Assembly (NCBI RefSeq): GCF_037975245.1
Contig: NC_092568.1
Span: forward strand, 20,491,001 to 20,555,000
Direction of reading: 5' to 3'
DNA from: Apostichopus japonicus
Taxonomy: Eukaryota; Echinodermata; Holothuroidea; Aspidochirotida; Stichopodidae
DNA: 64,000 bases
The translations under genes were made by a program, and so were the position numbers. Below, piece by piece: positions 56,901 through 62,900 of the stretch. Numbering within the stretch: the first letter of the stretch is position 1; each line of letters opens with the position of its first letter. Below the pieces are notes generated by a model. That model made no database searches and was not told the origin of the DNA. It saw only the letters and a program-made list of their open reading frames with translations.

Positions 56901-59900
56901 ATCACAGCCAAATGGTATCATCCAGAGATATGAACTCCTCAGGAGAGAGCTGAGAGCTTGCTCAGAAAGGTACTATTTCTACTTTTTAAACATCATATCA
57001 CATAAACCTTTAAAGCAAGTTTAATGTATCTTTTATTTATTATGAACAGATTATACTCTCTGGTTTATTTCCTGAAAAAAACTGTAGCGGAAATGATTTT
57101 TTTTTTACCTTCTGTAAGACTTAAAATTAAAATGTTCACAAATGTTGTCAAAATGCCATGCCTCTGAAAAGACATTACATATTTGCTATCTTGCAGAAAA
57201 GTTTCTGAGCTTCCTATTGAAGAATGGGGAAAGGAGGGGGGGGGGTGAGGGGGAGTGGGGAGGAAGTTACTGTATTGTTTTAACACTATCATATAACATA
57301 AAGGTGGGGTTGCTGAGTTTGCTCTTTCCCATTAATGAATTGTCCTTCTTGTTTCTTGCGTTAAAATGCTGTGTAGTCATTTTTGTTGTTGGTTATTTGA
57401 AATTTAGTACAAGTTAACATATACTATATTTTGCATGACATCCTGTGGTTTTTGCATCACACCCTGTCTTTTATGACATTTTATGGTTCTTGTAAGTTCT
57501 CGTACGATTCACACCAACTACGTAGCCATCATTAACCTTTTGCTGTACTAGAAGGAGTGGATAAAATTCTATAATAACCATTTCATTTCATTTTCATCGC
57601 ATAAAATATCTTTATTTTATTTTATTACAGCGTCCGTCCTGATGATGGTAACACGTGCGGCTATGTAGAGTGCAGTACAACAGAGAGTGTGTGTGGAGGA
57701 CAATGTTACTCAGGAAACAGGGTTTGTTCATCAGCATTCTCTCCAAGAGACCCCCCCCCCACCATGTGATATACCCTCATCCTGATGGGAAAGACCCAGT
57801 GATCATAGAGCAGGAATCAAATCTTAATATCATTACTTTAAAGTTCAGTGAATCTGTCAAATGAGTCAAAATGTTCAACAGCCCATGTTGGTTATAGTAC
57901 CAACACTTTCTGGTAATTTTGCCAAACATAGAGAGAAAATGAGATCACAATTGGTCAAACTTAGACAACTACCTAGATTAGTCTTAAACAATGGAAAGTT
58001 AATCAAGGATTTCAGTATTGATTTAATAGGAATGTTCAAATCTTTGGAAATTTTGTTTGTCTGTTTTTGAAAGAAAACATGATTAGTGATTAGCTAAGGT
58101 GTACTGCATTGCTATGGGCCTTTTGTTTTGAATAGTGACAAAGCATTCATCAACAGTCCTGACGTTAACGACTTTTACCGTTGATCATGTACACAAGGTT
58201 AATAAAGATCATCATCTCCTATAATAATATATGTTATTATTTAACAAACTTTACCTTGTATTAGGCAGTCGAAGTGACTTTTTGACGTTCTGTTCTTTGA
58301 TAGGTTTGCTGTGGTGGCAGTATTCATGATTACCGACCAGACTACCAGTGTTGTGATACCAACTATCTACCAGTACCCTCCGATGGAGGCTCGTACGTCT
58401 GCTGCGGGGGGCAGTTCCTTTCCAGCCGGGAGGACCATCAGTGCTGTAACGGTCAATACATGGAGGTCCTAGAGGGACAGATATGCTGTAGCGATCCGTC
58501 TGAAGACAGGGCAGTCGTCGGGTTGGGAGACAGCTGCTGCGCTGGGGTACCGTTTGATTCAACAGGACCTCAGATTTGTTGCGCAGGTCAGTTAAGTGAA
58601 CTTGGACTTGTTTTACTTTATAAATTAATCATCCACTTTTCAGTGGTTCTGGATAGTCACCAGTGAAATGCATCCAGCTGGTTATTCCATATATGGCACT
58701 GACAATGTAGGGGGTGGGGAGGAGATAGGAGGCAAGGGAGTGATTTGAAATTTGGAGAGAGTTATCTTAAAACAGCAGGTGCCATTAACTAAAAAGGAAA
58801 AGAAATACTACAATGCAAATGTCCAGCTCCTAATTTGTAACCGCCATCAACTACCCGATGCCAACAATATGGGCGCAGGAAAATGAGAGGTGTACAGGAT
58901 TAATTTATTCAACATACCTTTATTTTCAATTATTTTGTTTATATTTTCCCACCAATTACAAAAAGAATCTGGCTAAGCATAGAGTGTCCTTACAGGAAAT
59001 GTTACCGGGAAATGTATTAAAATTGAATTTCATCGCGGACATGTTTTATATTTTGATTTCTTATTTTCCATATTTCTGATCCGATTCATTATTTCCTCCA
59101 GGAGCTTTCTATGACAGGAGCCGTGGACTCTGCTGTAGTAATACTTTTATAGAATCAGCTGGTAAATTCATATCTGATTGTGTCTCGATGTTTGTGTTTG
59201 ACAGATAGTGGTAGCTAATAATCTAACAGTCCACAAACTTTTGGGCCCACGACCCTGAAGACTGACCCACCCCCACCAGGCACCGACCCTCAGAATAACA
59301 GCCATGAGCTTTTTCCACGAATTCTCGGAATATCCCTGATTTCTTTTCTACCACGGGGACAAAAAGTATTATCCTAACACACTGTAGCATACACAAACTG
59401 GAGCCTATACTGCAATTTTTGCAAAGTTCCATGAATTTTCTTTTTTACCCAGGCTCATCCCTGGAATAAATAAATTAAGATAATAAGATAAATTTCCTGA
59501 TGTCTGGAAAAATTCCGCAACGCACAAATACAATTATTGCAACTCCCTCTTGGGTCGTGCCCCTCAAGTTTGCGGAACTTTGGTCTTATCTTTCTCTTTC
59601 CTTTCCATTTCTGATAACTGTTTGCTTTTCTCTTCATCTGTCTCATGACCAAAGTCACAAGGATTTCATCCTGGCATAAAATATTAGATTGATAATGGAA
59701 ATTTAGGAAAATTGCTCAGAATTCCTTAAAAATTGTTGTTGTGTAAAGAGTGTAAGATTGCTTTTGGAAGATCAACAATCACACTACATTCGAACTCTGG
59801 ATTAGAAAGCTGCTCTCTGAAAACAATTTCCTGAAAACAAATGTTTCCATTATTTGTTTGGTCTCTTTGTTCTTGGAATGTGGTTCCCTCGAACTACAGG

Positions 59901-62900
59901 TGTCTAGTCTTCTGTGTTTTTCAAATAATTTAGTTTAGCAATAAAACATTTTGGTTATAAATGCCTGCAGTCGCTGCATGCTGTCAGATTCTCGATGATA
60001 AAACTGCTATTCCTTTGGTTTGCAGTAGAGTCTTATTACAATGGTAATGTCTTCTGGTTCTAATGGTATTTGTTGATAACAAGAGGTCTCTGAGGATCGT
60101 ATTGTTAGTCGTGTTAGTCGTTAATCCTAGTGTTATCATTTGGCCATCTTTTCATGTTTTGATCACTCTGGAATCTGTTGTCCACATAGCAATGTATTGA
60201 CCATTTTATTTTCTGACTTATGTCCTTATTGTCTGCCTTATAAGTGTTAGTATTTAGTCACAGTGTTATCTCTTTACCATGTTTTTATATCTGACCCTCT
60301 CTGGTATATATGTTGGTATTAACATAAGTGTGCATACACTAAGTGATTATTCATATTAACAAATTGTTCATAGCACTTTTGATATTAAACATAGTTACAC
60401 ATATTTATAGCATCGGTTCATATTGAGAACACAGTTGCATATTGATAACACAGGTACATATTGATAACAGGTTCATCTTGATAACATGTAGATACATATT
60501 GGTAACACAGATATTGATAAAAACACACATGTTGATAACACAGGTACATATTGATAACAGAGGTTCATCATGATAACACAGATGCATATTGAAAACATAG
60601 GCACATATTGATAACACAGGTACATATTGATAACAGTGGTTCATCTTGATAACACAGATGCATATTGATAACACAGATACATGTTGATAACACAGGTACA
60701 TATTGACATCACAGGTTCATCTTGATAACACAGATATTGATAAAAACACACATGTTGATAACACAGGTCCATATTGATAACAGAGGTTCATCATGATAAC
60801 ACAGATGCATATTAATAACACAGGTACGTATTGATAACACAGGTACATATTGATAACACAGGTATGTGTTAAGAAAGCAGGTATCTGTTGATGAAAGAGA
60901 CATCTAGCTCTTGATTATACTGAATATTAATGTTCATATGTCTCTTATTTTATCTACATATCTATTGATCTAACTGCTAATAGTTTCATTTCTATTGACC
61001 CTCACCTCATAATTAGATGCACTCCTCATCATCATGCAGATATCACAGTAGAATCTTCTCATTAGTTTCATGTTATGTGGCAATTTTTATTTTATTCAAG
61101 AGAGTGTAAGAAGTTAACTTCTGCAATGTCAACGATTAGTATCTTAATTAACCAATAAATTGTAGGAATATTTTTTTCATAAACAAGATAAATATGTGTG
61201 AATGCTCACTTCCCATTGGTCGATTCTATTGATAGTCTCCTTCAGTGCCAAAATCAGGGAGAGAGAAAGAGAGGGCAGGATGACATGAAAGAGAGCACGG
61301 TTGTCTCTGGCTATCCCATTTATTAAATCTAGCGATATAACAAAATGCAACTGTCAAGCTATTTTCATACAGCATATAGAAATGGACATAAAATTGCAGT
61401 AGTCAAAATGACTCTAGACTGTGACTGCTTTAGAAATGAAATAAGTCCCAACAATCCGTCTGTAAATGTTGTGGCAGACGTCAATATGGAATAGTTATCA
61501 TTTTCTTCTCCTCTTTGGTTGTATTTTTGGAATCTCGCAGGTACATTCAGTGACGGGTTTAATTCCAAATGTTGTGGGTCATCTGTGGTTCCTACGGATA
61601 GGGTCTGTTGTGAAGAGATCGGAGAGGGGAGAGCTTATGAACCCATTGCAAACAATGTCTGCTGTGGACTGGAATATGTCGCTCCTGAAACTGCTCTATG
61701 CTGCACCTCTGAGAGTGGATTCTCAAGAGTGAGTATTTGATACACATATTGCGATACCCATAGCATGCAGGGCAGTGTATAAGTGATCACATACTTTATA
61801 TTACAGCAGGAGGATTGAGTGGTTGATAAATAAAATAAACTAAGAGATTATGCAGAGATGCATGTTGGGCTGTTCATAAGACTGAAAAATCATTATAGTG
61901 TAAAACAAAAGTTGTCTGTATTTTTAAACATTTTTTGTGACATTAAAGAACCCATGTCCATTACAGAAAATTGACACTTGTGAAAGAATTAAAGAAAAAG
62001 ATTTAAAAAAATAGGATGGTGTCATTTTTAGACTTGTTCAAGTCTTTATGCATGTGTGTAAATTAACAGTCAACTTTTTGATATCTCCCAAATGGAGTTA
62101 TAGAGTTACCTTAGTGGCTAGGGGAGGTATGCTCATCACAGATATGTCTATAGCCAAGAGCAATGATGATGGATGGATTTGTGTCTCCTTTAGAACAATC
62201 TGATAAATTTATTATTTTTGCATTCAAGTTTCTCTGGAGACATATCAGTGCAAGCCTACTCATCTGCTGAAAGTTAACTAAGTATTATTAACATGTGCAT
62301 CTTGAATTTGATTCATTAAGGCTCACTTGTATCTCTCCGAGGATGAGAAGCTAACCAGAAATGATCGGTGCTGTGGTATGGAGAAAATATCGGCATCAGA
62401 TGCCTGCTGCAATGGCATTGGCTATAACCCATTGTCACATGTATGTTCCGACAGAAGTTCAGTGGGACAGGGAGGGTGCGGGCTAGGAGTCCTGTGCCCC
62501 GTGGATCAAGCTATCAGTGCTTACTGTAACAGGTGAGCTTTTATATATTAAATGGTTCAAATTGGTAAAAATGGTACAAGTATGCGATCAACTTGTTGGG
62601 TTGTACTTGTACATATATCGGAGGTCGCCATCCAGACCTAACCAATGATTTCTTTGCTTCTTCAAACTTCTTTTTGTAATTTGCAAGTCAGTGTTCTGTT
62701 TCGAATTTGCTTTTACATAAAACAAAAAACTTTATTAGTAAGAAACTGTGGGTGTGGACATGGCAGACCTCCTATTATACTACTGTTGTGTAGGCGGTTC
62801 AACCGGACAGCATTCCCAAGTTACTAATACTTTTGATTGAAACATCCTCATTTTAATCTCTTAGTGAAGAACATTAATACACATCATAGACATTGTGTTA

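Noticed and set aside
60405-60903. Minus-strand frames rich in Cys/Ile/Tyr
   Set aside because: Artefacts of the TTGATAACA minisatellite.
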